Origin: UBA9337 sp038331135
GTDB taxonomy: Bacteria; Patescibacteriota; Minisyncoccia; Moranbacterales; UBA9337
Direction: 5' to 3'
Length of the DNA: 64,000 bases
Assembly (NCBI GenBank): GCA_038331135.1
Contig: JBBQOS010000001.1
Location: 1 to 64,000, forward strand
Shown here in pieces: positions 41,356 to 50,229 of this stretch (positions are counted from its first letter, which is position 1; every line of letters begins with the position of its first letter). The notes under the pieces are model-generated. The model was not told the origin of the DNA, ran no database searches, and saw only the letters and a program-made list of their open reading frames with translations. The translations under genes were made by a program, and so were the position numbers.

Positions 41356-42819
41356 TTACAACTCCTCCCAGGAATCTATGGCATAATCCGTTCCGGTTGG
41401 AAAATATGGAGGAGGATAATACAGTAAATTATTATCAAAAATCAGATTTCTGTTGGTGTATCCGGTTCCATTTGTATAAGCAAAACCATATCTTAGTTTA
41501 GTCACAATTGAGCCATTGACTGTAATGGTATCCCTGTTATAAGATGAGCTGAAGGCATCCCTTCCAACTCTCCCACTTTGAGCTAAGAGAGCTCCGTCAA
41601 TTCTTAAGTCTTCTTCACTTCCCCTAGTCACTTCGACATCTCTTTGCGCTACTAATCCAATAATATCACTACCATTATAATTAGTATAGAGCAAATCATT
41701 CTTTATAAAAATATCCCGATCTCCTCCGCCAGATAAATCAGCGGCTGCTACTGTAACTTTTTTATTATTTATCGCTCCATCTATCCAAACATTGTCTTCA
41801 ACAAAAATTATTCCATCATTGGGAATCACGTAAGTAGTATAGGCTGATCGACTAGTCCAATCGTTAGATGTCGAGTTATAGCCAGTCACGCGATAAACTC
41901 GCATAGTTCCATCTGAACGCAAAACTATATGTCTCCCATAGTCGGCATTATTAAAATATATACCATTGGCTGAAACTGTTGCCCCATTTGAATTTCCAGG
42001 GCAAACGGAACCGACATTGGCGCATCCCGCTTCACTTTTCATATCCGCCATATCAGAAAGCACACTATTAAAATCTTTAACTGGGGCAGGAAATTCCCTT
42101 CCGGCCATAAAAACATCTGGCCGACTAGGCACGGCTGCTGGAGGAAGCGGATCTACAGGATTATCGTGAGTGTGCACTCCAAATTCATTTCCTCCATTAT
42201 GATCAGGATCAGCATATTCAGCCACTCCGCTACTAACTACATTGTGAGCCACCGCATCAAATCGAATCCCTTCATTGGAATGAATTGGACCATATACATC
42301 TGTGCCTGCACCAAAGCGAATATCAGAATCACATAAAACTGAATATTCACTCCATGAGGGCTGGCGAAAACGTACCCTAACTATTCTTTCTAAATTTGGA
42401 TTTTTATAAGTCCAACCAGCCACTTCAACAACAACAATAGTAGAGTTAGATGCAGGTGGAGTAACTGTAATTCGATAACTACCTACACCATTAAAGTCAT
42501 CCTCGTAAGGTGTCCCGACGCCATAAGGTGTCCCGACGCTCCAAAATTGTCTTATCTGTTTTTTGGTCAAACCTGAAACTTGATGAGCTAGATACCAGCG
42601 ATAAAAATAAACACCCGCTTCTGCAATTTGCAAAGATTGTTCTTTGGATTCCCGATTGATTCCAAACTGCATATTGCTAACCACTATTCTGAGAGAAGCA
42701 GTCAAAAAAATAGACACTATAGTAATTATTATCAAAGTATAGGCCAAAATTGATCCGGACCTAACCAAGCTAATATTTTTATTTTTAAAATTGTTCATAT
42801 TTTTATTCAATGGTATCAT
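41356..42819 (-). CDS. PilX-like pilus assembly/minor pilin protein
   Basis: 487 residues. One N-terminal membrane helix after RSGSILAYTLIIIT is followed by the QSLQIAEAGVYFYRW segment common to PilX-type proteins. The rest is a long exported region of beta-rich, G/N/S/D-rich sequence with several cysteines and polymer-like repeats of short strands (VTVNGSI-type). It lacks the Glu at +5 of the mature pilin helix, as in PilX/GspK-like minor pilins. It overlaps the next pilin gene by 17 bases. It probably sits at the pilus tip. Confidence 0.75.
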   Translation of the reverse strand: MIPLNKNMNNFKNKNISLVRSGSILAYTLIIITIVSIFLTASLRIVVSNMQFGINRESKEQSLQIAEAGVYFYRWYLAHQVSGLTKKQIRQFWSVGTPYGVGTPYEDDFNGVGSYRITVTPPASNSTIVVVEVAGWTYKNPNLERIVRVRFRQPSWSEYSVLCDSDIRFGAGTDVYGPIHSNEGIRFDAVAHNVVSSGVAEYADPDHNGGNEFGVHTHDNPVDPLPPAAVPSRPDVFMAGREFPAPVKDFNSVLSDMADMKSEAGCANVGSVCPGNSNGATVSANGIYFNNADYGRHIVLRSDGTMRVYRVTGYNSTSNDWTSRSAYTTYVIPNDGIIFVEDNVWIDGAINNKKVTVAAADLSGGGDRDIFIKNDLLYTNYNGSDIIGLVAQRDVEVTRGSEEDLRIDGALLAQSGRVGRDAFSSSYNRDTITVNGSIVTKLRYGFAYTNGTGYTNRNLIFDNNLLYYPPPYFPTGTDYAIDSWEEL

Positions 42820-43441
42820 GCTCGCTTAAATTACGTAGTGAAGCGTAAGACTCTATGATCAAATCACCTTCTTTTCTATCAATAACCAGATTTATCTCAA
42901 TCATCCTAACAGTATTTAAACTACTGGAGGGAGTGCCTATAGTATTATTTACTCCGTCATAATAATAAAATAATGGTTGTGTCCCGCTATTGACCACATT
43001 TTTAATTAAAATTTCAGCTTCACTATCTCCAGCTGGGTAAGTCAAGGGAAAGCCACTAGGATTACTTTTGCCCACCATCAAGTTTGTTCCGCTTAAATAG
43101 TAGTGGACTTTTTCCGACACGCCATCATTATCTATATCGCTAAAAATTTTTAAATCAAAACTACCCGCGCTTAAAATGGGATAGCTACCGTCGTCACCAG
43201 ATCCCAACCTTCTTAGAGTATTAACCATTTCACTCGCCCCCCTATTGGCAGCTATTGAAGCTTCATGGGTATGCATAACTAAATTATAATTTTGCCAAGA
43301 TTTAATAAAGAGTTGATTTACTCCAATCATAATAATGGAAAATATTCCAATAGTAATAATTACTTCTGAAAAAGTCATACCTCGTCTAACTAACAGAAGA
43401 TTTTTTATATATTTTTTAAAAAAATAAAATTTAAACACCAT
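42803..43441 (-). CDS. Type IV prepilin-like minor pilin (PilW-like)
   Basis: 212 residues with a class III signal: RRG at 19-21 then MTFSEVIITIGIF, giving the +5 glutamate at residue 26. The mature helix is followed by a beta-rich pilin head. The prepilin peptidase that would cut after Gly21 is not in this window. Gene order PilV-PilW-PilX matches minor pilin operons. Confidence 0.87.
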   Translation of the reverse strand: MVFKFYFFKKYIKNLLLVRRGMTFSEVIITIGIFSIIMIGVNQLFIKSWQNYNLVMHTHEASIAANRGASEMVNTLRRLGSGDDGSYPILSAGSFDLKIFSDIDNDGVSEKVHYYLSGTNLMVGKSNPSGFPLTYPAGDSEAEILIKNVVNSGTQPLFYYYDGVNNTIGTPSSSLNTVRMIEINLVIDRKEGDLIIESYASLRNLSEHDTIE

Positions 43442-43455
43442 TTTATAATAAAAAA

Positions 43456-44841
43456 TTAAATTGCCTCTAAGCTTATTTCTTTGGTAGTGAGTTTATCTAT
43501 AGTGATACTGTCGGTTTTATTTTGATAATTATTAGCTGAAATTAAAATTTCATAAATCTCTCCATTTTGAAGAGGTGCAACCATTTCTTTGGGAAAATAA
43601 ACATAGCCATATTTATCGGTAGTTAAAGTAACGTCATAGCTCAAAGTAGTATTTCTCAGTTGCACCGTTGCATTTGCTATTATCGAACTGGTCGCTAAAT
43701 CCAGTATTTTTATAAAAGCTGAATCAATATTTTTATCCATGAAAACAATATCACTGACAAAATTAGTGCCTGGTACTAAGATAAAAGAACTTGGTATTAA
43801 ATCATCCCCCAATTCAATTTTGCGAAATTGATGCGTACTGCTATCTAGATTAAATTTCTCCCAATCTAACGTGTACCGGCCAGCATTAATATCGCTGTCC
43901 GAAAATTCCCCATTACTATCAGTAGTAATTGTATCCGTATAAGTAAAATTACCTGGAGGAACCGTACCGTCGTCCAACCTTCTGCCACCAACTATATCAA
44001 AGGCCACATTGGGCAGATCTTCACCAAATGGATCTTTGGAAGTAAATATTATATCAGAAAGCAAATCGATAATAACTGTTTTTTCATTTAAAACTCCTGC
44101 GATAATATTACTATGTGCATCCTCCGGCAAAAATCCAGCCGAAAGTGGAGAATAAGTCACGACTGTCTCATAGCCTGTCTTACTCATAGTAATTTTATAA
44201 TTTTGCACTGCATCAGCTGGCACTCCCTGCAATAAAAGACTACCGTTGGTATCTGTGTGGGTGGTATAATTAATGGCTGGAGAAATTTGGTTATTAAAAA
44301 TATTAACCGAAACATTTGGAACAGGATTGCCGGCATAATCGATAGAATTAATAGAAAAAGTTCCTCCCCCAACTCCAGTTTCTACTCCCGGAGGAACAAA
44401 TCTAGAACTAAGTGTCGCACGCTCGCCCAAACTCTCCCCCCCCCAATAGACTGTTACTTCAACAATTTTATAATCATTAGAAACATTGTCATTTGGTGAC
44501 CCTCCAAAAATTCCATCATCTGGATCATCTCTGTAACTAATATCGGTAAAGACTCTAAAGGTTTTATCACCTACGGTAACATTTTCGTTTTGATTGATGA
44601 CTGATCCTGCGGGAATTCCACCTATTATAGCAACATCATCATAAGCCAAATTACGCAGCATCTCCATTCTCTCATTGACCAAAGAAACAGCAATAATTTT
44701 ATTTTTAGAATTTAATATATATTTTGAGCCTACTGCGAAAACAGAATAAAAAGACAAAGTTGTAACTGAAAAAACAAATATTAAAACTATGGCCTCTATT
44801 ATAGAAACACCTTTATTAAAATTTTTATTTTTAAATTTCAT
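43456..44841 (-). CDS. Prepilin-like protein with carboxypeptidase-regulatory-type beta domains (PilV-like)
   Basis: 461 residues. The prepilin cleavage site is NKG at 9-11 followed by VSIIEAIVLIFVF, with Glu16 at +5. After about 150 residues come repeated beta-sandwich units of the carboxypeptidase regulatory-like type: NPVPNVSVNIF...TDTNGSLLLQGVP, LPNVAFDIV...SNGEFSDSD, and ANATVQL...DKYGYVYFP. Such extensions make tip adhesins. It is the first gene of the operon. In a cell that likely lives on or with other cells, this is a candidate contact protein; that is inference. Confidence 0.8.
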   Translation of the reverse strand: MKFKNKNFNKGVSIIEAIVLIFVFSVTTLSFYSVFAVGSKYILNSKNKIIAVSLVNERMEMLRNLAYDDVAIIGGIPAGSVINQNENVTVGDKTFRVFTDISYRDDPDDGIFGGSPNDNVSNDYKIVEVTVYWGGESLGERATLSSRFVPPGVETGVGGGTFSINSIDYAGNPVPNVSVNIFNNQISPAINYTTHTDTNGSLLLQGVPADAVQNYKITMSKTGYETVVTYSPLSAGFLPEDAHSNIIAGVLNEKTVIIDLLSDIIFTSKDPFGEDLPNVAFDIVGGRRLDDGTVPPGNFTYTDTITTDSNGEFSDSDINAGRYTLDWEKFNLDSSTHQFRKIELGDDLIPSSFILVPGTNFVSDIVFMDKNIDSAFIKILDLATSSIIANATVQLRNTTLSYDVTLTTDKYGYVYFPKEMVAPLQNGEIYEILISANNYQNKTDSITIDKLTTKEISLEAI

Positions 44842-44889
44842 CCGTTTATCTTAAGAAAAACTATTAATTTAATATTACACCAAAAAACA

Positions 44890-44920
44890 AAAAACATCAA
44901 TTAATTACATTGATGTTTTT
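44890..44920 (-). terminator. Terminator of the response regulator gene
   Basis: AAAAACATCAA (44890-44900) pairs perfectly with TTGATGTTTTT (44910-44920). The longer T-run is on the minus strand, after the regulator gene and before the pilus operon, which is therefore a separate transcript. Confidence 0.8.
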
Positions 44921-44941
44921 AAAATTATTTTACTATAAAAG

Positions 44942-45328
44942 CTAAGCTAATATTTCTTTGATTTTTTGCGATAACTCACTAGGTACAATATGGGTTTTTA
45001 CAAAAAAAGCCACTATTCCCATTCCCTCTATTTTTTTTCTAGTTTCTTCATCCACCGAAGCCGAGAGCACCAAAATAGGAATGTTTTTCGTAGACTCTTC
45101 TATTTTTAATTTATTAATTATCTCTTCCCCACCCATTGCCGGCATAACCATATCTATCATTATCAAATCAAATTTTTTTTCAATTGCTTCTCGTAATCCC
45201 CATGCACCATTTTTGGCAAAGGTCATATCATAACCGTCTTGAGATAATTTGCCTCCAAACATATCAATAAAAACATCTTCATCTTCTATCATTAATATTT
45301 TTTTGTTATTAGTAGATATTTCATCCAT
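44942..45328 (-). CDS. Single-domain response regulator
   Basis: A 128-residue receiver: IEDEDVF with the acidic pair, phospho-accepting Asp59 in IMIDMVMPAMGG, Ser/Ala in VLSASVD and Lys in FVKTH. There is no output domain. It is transcribed alone, upstream of the pilus operon and in the same direction, so control of pilus activity (as PilG/PilH-type regulators do) is possible but not shown. Confidence 0.9.
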   Translation of the reverse strand: MDEISTNNKKILMIEDEDVFIDMFGGKLSQDGYDMTFAKNGAWGLREAIEKKFDLIMIDMVMPAMGGEEIINKLKIEESTKNIPILVLSASVDEETRKKIEGMGIVAFFVKTHIVPSELSQKIKEILA

Positions 45329-45424
45329 AAGGATACGATTAATAAAAAATTATATAATTTTAATTTAACTAATTATACACTTTTTTTCGCCAAAAAGCAA
45401 ATACACTCAGTAAAAATTAACAGT

Positions 45425-47206
45425 TTATTTAATTTTAATATTCACTTCATTAAGCTGTTTAGTTTCCACTTCACTAGGACTATTCATCATTAAATCATTC
45501 CCTCTTCCATCTTTAGGAAAAGCATAAATATCTCGAATCGAATCCAAATCTAAAAGAGCCATCAATATCCTATCAATACCAGGAGCATTACCACCATGCG
45601 GAGGCGCACCATATTGAAAAGCTTCTAATAACGCACCAAAGCGAGCGGCAACCTGTTCTTTGGTATAGCCCGCAATCTCAAAAGCCTTATACATTATTTC
45701 CGGGTTATGATTCCTAATGGCTCCACTGGAGGCTTCAAAACCATTCAGCACTAAATCATATTGATACGCTAAAATTTCTAAAGGATTTTTTTCTTCCAAG
45801 TCCTGCATTCCCCCTTGTGGCATCGAGAAGGGATTGTGTTCAAAATCAATTTTTCCCGGTTCAATTTCTGAATAGGAGTACATCGGAAAATCCACAATCC
45901 AACACCAAGCGGCTTTTGTATTATCTTTAAGTCCCATTTTCTGTGCACAAGCATTGCGAACCACGCCCAATGCACCACACACCGTTTTCCAGCTATCTGC
46001 TCCGAAAAAAATAATATCGCCAGCTATCGCGCCCACCTCAGTAATAATTTTTTTTGCCAAATCCTGACCTAAAAATTTAACAATTGGAGATTGCAACTCT
46101 CCATCTTCTTTGATAATTATATAGGCCAAACCTTTGGCTTCTTTGCTTATAGCCAGCTGAGTTAACTCGTCAATTTCTTTTCTGGTAAATTTAGCGCCCC
46201 CAGGTACTTTCATAGCATGCACCACGCCCTCATTTTTTACTACTCCAGAAAAAACAGAAAAACCGCAATCTCTTACCATTTCAGTAATCGGTTTAATTTC
46301 TAAATCAAATCGTAAATCTGGCTTATCACTCCCATATCGAGTCAATGCCTCTCGCCAAGGGATTTGTCCAAATCTACCATCTTTATTTAAATTAATTATT
46401 TTCTTATTCGAAAATTTTTCAGTGAGTTCAATCATCAACGGTTCTATAATCGCAAAAATATCTTCTTGTGTTACAAAACTCATTTCCATATCCAGTTGAT
46501 AAAATTCCCCATAGTGTCTGTCCATACGAGGATCTTCATCTCTGAAACAAGGAGCTACTTGAAAATATTTATCTACTCCCCCTACCATCAATAATTGCTT
46601 GAACTGTTGAGGTGCTTGAGGAAGAGCATAAAATTTCCCAGGATGAAGCCTAGATGGAATAAGAAAATCTCTCGCTCCTTCTGGCGAAGAATTAGCTAAA
46701 ATTGGAGTTTGAATTTCGGTAAATCCGAGCTTATGAAAATAATCTCGGATGTATTGAATATATTTATCTTTCAATACTAATATTTTTTGCAGTTCCGGCC
46801 TTCTCAAATCAATAAATCGATATTGCAATCGCAAATTTTCATTGGCTTCTCCGGGCTTTTCTTCGTCAATTTCGAAAGGGGGGGTCTTGGATTTATTTAA
46901 AATTTCCAACTCAATTACTCCAACCTCAATTTCTCCTGTAGTTAATTTGGAATTAAGCATATCCGCTGGTCGTCCCAAAACATTGCCCTTAGCCAAAACC
47001 ACCCATTCGCTTCTCAATTTATCCGCTTCTTGCCAAGCCACCTCGTTAATTGCCGGGTCAAACTTTATTTGGGTTAAGCCATAACGATCCCGTAAATCAA
47101 TAAAAATTAGTCCGCCATGATCTCTACGACGATGTACCCAACCAGCCAAAGCTACTACTTGCCCAACATTGGATTTATTTAATTCCCCACAAGTATGTGT
47201 TCTCAT
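45425..47206 (-). CDS. aspS: Aspartyl-tRNA synthetase
   Basis: Class II synthetase, 593 residues, with the OB-fold anticodon-binding domain (VALAGWVHRRRDHGG near 20), motif 2 region FRDEDPRMDRHYGEFYQLD near 220, the bacterial GAD insertion (about 290-410), and motif 3 GAPPHGGNAPGIDRIL near 535. Size and domains are those of bacterial AspRS. Whether it also charges tRNA-Asn cannot be decided from what is visible. Confidence 0.97.
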   Translation of the reverse strand: MRTHTCGELNKSNVGQVVALAGWVHRRRDHGGLIFIDLRDRYGLTQIKFDPAINEVAWQEADKLRSEWVVLAKGNVLGRPADMLNSKLTTGEIEVGVIELEILNKSKTPPFEIDEEKPGEANENLRLQYRFIDLRRPELQKILVLKDKYIQYIRDYFHKLGFTEIQTPILANSSPEGARDFLIPSRLHPGKFYALPQAPQQFKQLLMVGGVDKYFQVAPCFRDEDPRMDRHYGEFYQLDMEMSFVTQEDIFAIIEPLMIELTEKFSNKKIINLNKDGRFGQIPWREALTRYGSDKPDLRFDLEIKPITEMVRDCGFSVFSGVVKNEGVVHAMKVPGGAKFTRKEIDELTQLAISKEAKGLAYIIIKEDGELQSPIVKFLGQDLAKKIITEVGAIAGDIIFFGADSWKTVCGALGVVRNACAQKMGLKDNTKAAWCWIVDFPMYSYSEIEPGKIDFEHNPFSMPQGGMQDLEEKNPLEILAYQYDLVLNGFEASSGAIRNHNPEIMYKAFEIAGYTKEQVAARFGALLEAFQYGAPPHGGNAPGIDRILMALLDLDSIRDIYAFPKDGRGNDLMMNSPSEVETKQLNEVNIKIK

Positions 47207-47308
47207 ATTGATAATTCCATTGTCCTAAAAACAATTCATTTATATAGATTATATTCTAAGATACATTATGCCTCGAATTTCTATTTTTATCAAGAGCCGT
47301 AATAAAAA

Positions 47309-47971
47309 TCAAACTTTGTTAAAATATTCAATTATCTCCTCAAAATTATCAACTATCATGTCTGATTGCTTCAAAACCTTTTTGCGAGTTATATTTTCGG
47401 TATAAGCGATAAACTTATCTACTACACCAAATTCTCTGGTCTGATAATCTGTCCAACCATCTCCCACCATAATTAATTCTCCAGCTAGGTTGAGAGCTTT
47501 TATTTGATTAACTTTACCATTAGTTTGAGCCATTAAATTTTCCTTATTCACTCCAGCTAAAATTCCATTTTCATCAAAGACAAACTCATTGGCTAAAATA
47601 TTCATTAGATGAATTCCCAATATCTCAGCAGTGGGGAAAATTAAATCTTTGAATCCTCCAGAAATTATAAAAATATTATCTTTATTATCTTTAAAGAAAC
47701 TTAAATTATTTAAAACTGAATCAGACAGTTCATCTTTGATAATTTGAGCTAAGTCATCAACAACATCTTTATTTGTTTTTATCAGATTAATTCTTCTTTC
47801 CAGTGACTCGGGAAAAGTAATTTCTCCATTCATTCCCATTTCCGTAATTCTTTTTATCTCCCAGACAATTTCATCCCTGTTTTCATTTTCTGCCAAGGCT
47901 AACTCAGCCAACTTATCCAAAGTCTCAATTTTTACCAACGTACTATCAAAATCAATTATCAACTTTTTCAT
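47309..47971 (-). CDS. HAD-family phosphatase, SerB-like
   Basis: From ATG 47971 it has 220 residues: motif 1 IDFDSTLV at the start, motif 2 IISGGFKDLI, motif 3/4 VGDGWTDYQTREFG. This is the phosphoserine phosphatase-type HAD pattern, though DFDST has lost one usual residue and the substrate is uncertain. The frame stays open for 63 more codons upstream, but that part encodes a dispersed noncoding repeat (SPKGEEAYLL and the like), so I reject it. It lies between dxs and aspS. Confidence 0.8.
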   Translation of the reverse strand: MKKLIIDFDSTLVKIETLDKLAELALAENENRDEIVWEIKRITEMGMNGEITFPESLERRINLIKTNKDVVDDLAQIIKDELSDSVLNNLSFFKDNKDNIFIISGGFKDLIFPTAEILGIHLMNILANEFVFDENGILAGVNKENLMAQTNGKVNQIKALNLAGELIMVGDGWTDYQTREFGVVDKFIAYTENITRKKVLKQSDMIVDNFEEIIEYFNKV

Positions 47972-48365
47972 AATTAATAAATACGCTTCTTCTCCTTTGG
48001 GAGAAAGTGCCCAAATGGGCGGATGAGGGTTATTTAGAATTACACCTTCCTTTTCTCCGACTTGAGAACAGAGGGGTAAAATTATTTTTTGAACATTTCT
48101 CAAATATATGCTATATTTATAGCATATATTAGCGATATTTATATTATATCCAAAGCTCACATTTGATACAACACTTAATCAACTATACGAAACAAGTTTC
48201 GTATATAAAACAGTTATATAAAATCCACTCGCTCCGCTTCATTTACTTCTCTCCCTAAGATTTTGTATAACGTGCGCGGATACCTCCGCTGTCATACTCC
48301 ATTCCGATCCGCGGAACTCCGTATAACAACGAACATCCAATTAGGGAGTTAATGGTTCTCAAATG

Positions 48366-50225
48366 TTATCCAACAAACTCCAAAATTGATTTTTCAATTC
48401 CTTCTTCTGAAAGACCAGCTTCAGCTAGAACTTCATCTCGGCTACCATGCTCGAGAAATTTATCTGGCAAGCCTAAGTTTTTAACAAAAACTTCTATTTT
48501 ATTATTCAAGAAAAATTCACCCACTGCGCTTCCTGCTCCACCCGTAAAGGTGTTATCCTCAACTGTTATAAAACATTTATGAGTCTGGGAAAGATTTAAT
48601 AATAATTCTTCATCCAAAGGTTTCACAAATCGCATATCCACCAAAGTTGCATCCAATTCTTGGGCAATATTTTTACATCTTTGAAGCATTGTTCCAAAAA
48701 CTAAGATGGCCGTTTTCTTACCCATTCTTATAACATTACCTTTTCCTATAATTATTTCATTATCTATTTTTTTAAAATATTCTTCTGACACTCCACCGCG
48801 AGGATAACGCACCATGACTGGACCCTTATGGGCATAACCCGCTTCCAACATCGCATAACATTCACTTTCATCTGATGGGGACATAATAACTACATCAGGG
48901 ATTAACCGACTAAAAGATAAATCAAAACTCCCATTATGCGTAGCACCATCAGCTCCCACAATTCCCGCCCTATCCACTGCAAATAACACATCCAGCTTTT
49001 GCAAAGCCACGTCATGAATCAATTGATCATAAGCGCGTTGTAAAAAAGAAGAATAGATTGCCACTACTGGTTTTTTGCCCGCCACAGCCAAACCAGCCGC
49101 AAATGTTACAGCATGTTGTTCAGCAATTCCTACATCATGATAGCGACTGTTAAATTTCTTGCAAAAAATATTTAAACCCGAACCATCACACATAGCTGGG
49201 GTAACAGCGTGTAAATTTTTATCTTTTTTTGCCCTATCGCATATCCAGTCGGAAAAAACTTTAGAAAAAGTCAACTTGCTTTTATTATCAGTAATTTTTT
49301 CGCCTGTCTTTATATTAAATGGCTTTACTGAATGCAAAGAAAAACAATCTTTTTCGGCTGGAGCATATCCCTTACCTTTAGTAGTTATGATATGCAAAAA
49401 TCTAGGACCTTTTATTTTTTTTAAATTTTCCAAAACTTCCACCAAGGTTTTTACATCGTGTCCGTCAATCGGTCCATAATAACCAAAACCTAATTCTTCA
49501 AAAAGTGTTCCAGGCGTAATCATACCCTTTGTGTAAACCTCGGCTTTACGCACGAATTCTTGCAGTGGAGGAACTGCTCCCAAAAAATCCCGACCCTTCT
49601 CTTTTAACTTGTTATATGAAGGAGAAGAAATTAATCGAGTTAAATATTTACCCATTCCTCCCACATTGGGGGAAATAGACATTTTATTATCATTGAGAAT
49701 TACCAAGATATCGACCATCGCATCCCCAGCATGGTTAAGCGCCTCCATCGCCATCCCCCCAGTTAAAGCCCCATCTCCAATTATAGCTACTACGTGAGGA
49801 TGATTCTTCTTACTTTTATTAGCCATTGCCAAACCAGTGGCCACACTAATTGAGGTGCTGGAATGACCTACCCCAAAAACATCGTATATACTTTCTTCTT
49901 TTTTTGGAAAAGGTGCCAACCCTCCTTTTTTTCTAATAGTATACAATTTATCTTTTCTACCAGTAAGAATTTTATGCGGATAAGATTGGTGTCCCACATC
50001 CCAAATTAAAGCGTCTTTGGGAGTATCAAAGACCTTGTGCAAGGCCACTGTGAGTTCCACTACGCCCAAATTTGAGCCAAAATGTCCGCCAGTCTTTGCT
50101 ACGCTCTCTATCAAAAAATTTCGCACATCATTACACAAATCTATCAATTTTTTATCAGAAAAATTTTTAAAATCCTGAGGGGTATTTATTTTATCCAACA
50201 TTTTTTTAGGTTTAGTCTTTTTCAT
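48366..50225 (-). CDS. dxs: 1-deoxy-D-xylulose-5-phosphate synthase
   Basis: First enzyme of the MEP isoprenoid pathway: joins pyruvate and glyceraldehyde 3-phosphate with thiamine diphosphate. The 619-residue protein has the catalytic HFGSNLGVVELTVALH near 48, the ThDP motif GDGALTGGMAMEALNHAG near 148 to NDNKMSISPNVGG, and the transketolase-type HDVGIAEQHAVTFAAGLA near 345. Length is full. It starts four bases after the Nramp-like gene and is coupled to it. Undecaprenyl lipid for the glycosyltransferases here would use this pathway. Confidence 0.97.
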   Translation of the reverse strand: MKKTKPKKMLDKINTPQDFKNFSDKKLIDLCNDVRNFLIESVAKTGGHFGSNLGVVELTVALHKVFDTPKDALIWDVGHQSYPHKILTGRKDKLYTIRKKGGLAPFPKKEESIYDVFGVGHSSTSISVATGLAMANKSKKNHPHVVAIIGDGALTGGMAMEALNHAGDAMVDILVILNDNKMSISPNVGGMGKYLTRLISSPSYNKLKEKGRDFLGAVPPLQEFVRKAEVYTKGMITPGTLFEELGFGYYGPIDGHDVKTLVEVLENLKKIKGPRFLHIITTKGKGYAPAEKDCFSLHSVKPFNIKTGEKITDNKSKLTFSKVFSDWICDRAKKDKNLHAVTPAMCDGSGLNIFCKKFNSRYHDVGIAEQHAVTFAAGLAVAGKKPVVAIYSSFLQRAYDQLIHDVALQKLDVLFAVDRAGIVGADGATHNGSFDLSFSRLIPDVVIMSPSDESECYAMLEAGYAHKGPVMVRYPRGGVSEEYFKKIDNEIIIGKGNVIRMGKKTAILVFGTMLQRCKNIAQELDATLVDMRFVKPLDEELLLNLSQTHKCFITVEDNTFTGGAGSAVGEFFLNNKIEVFVKNLGLPDKFLEHGSRDEVLAEAGLSEEGIEKSILEFVG

Positions 50226-50229
50226 AAAG

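Noticed and set aside
47972..48160. 63-residue N-terminal extension of the HAD phosphatase
   Set aside because: It encodes repeat-like DNA before the HAD motif 1 start.
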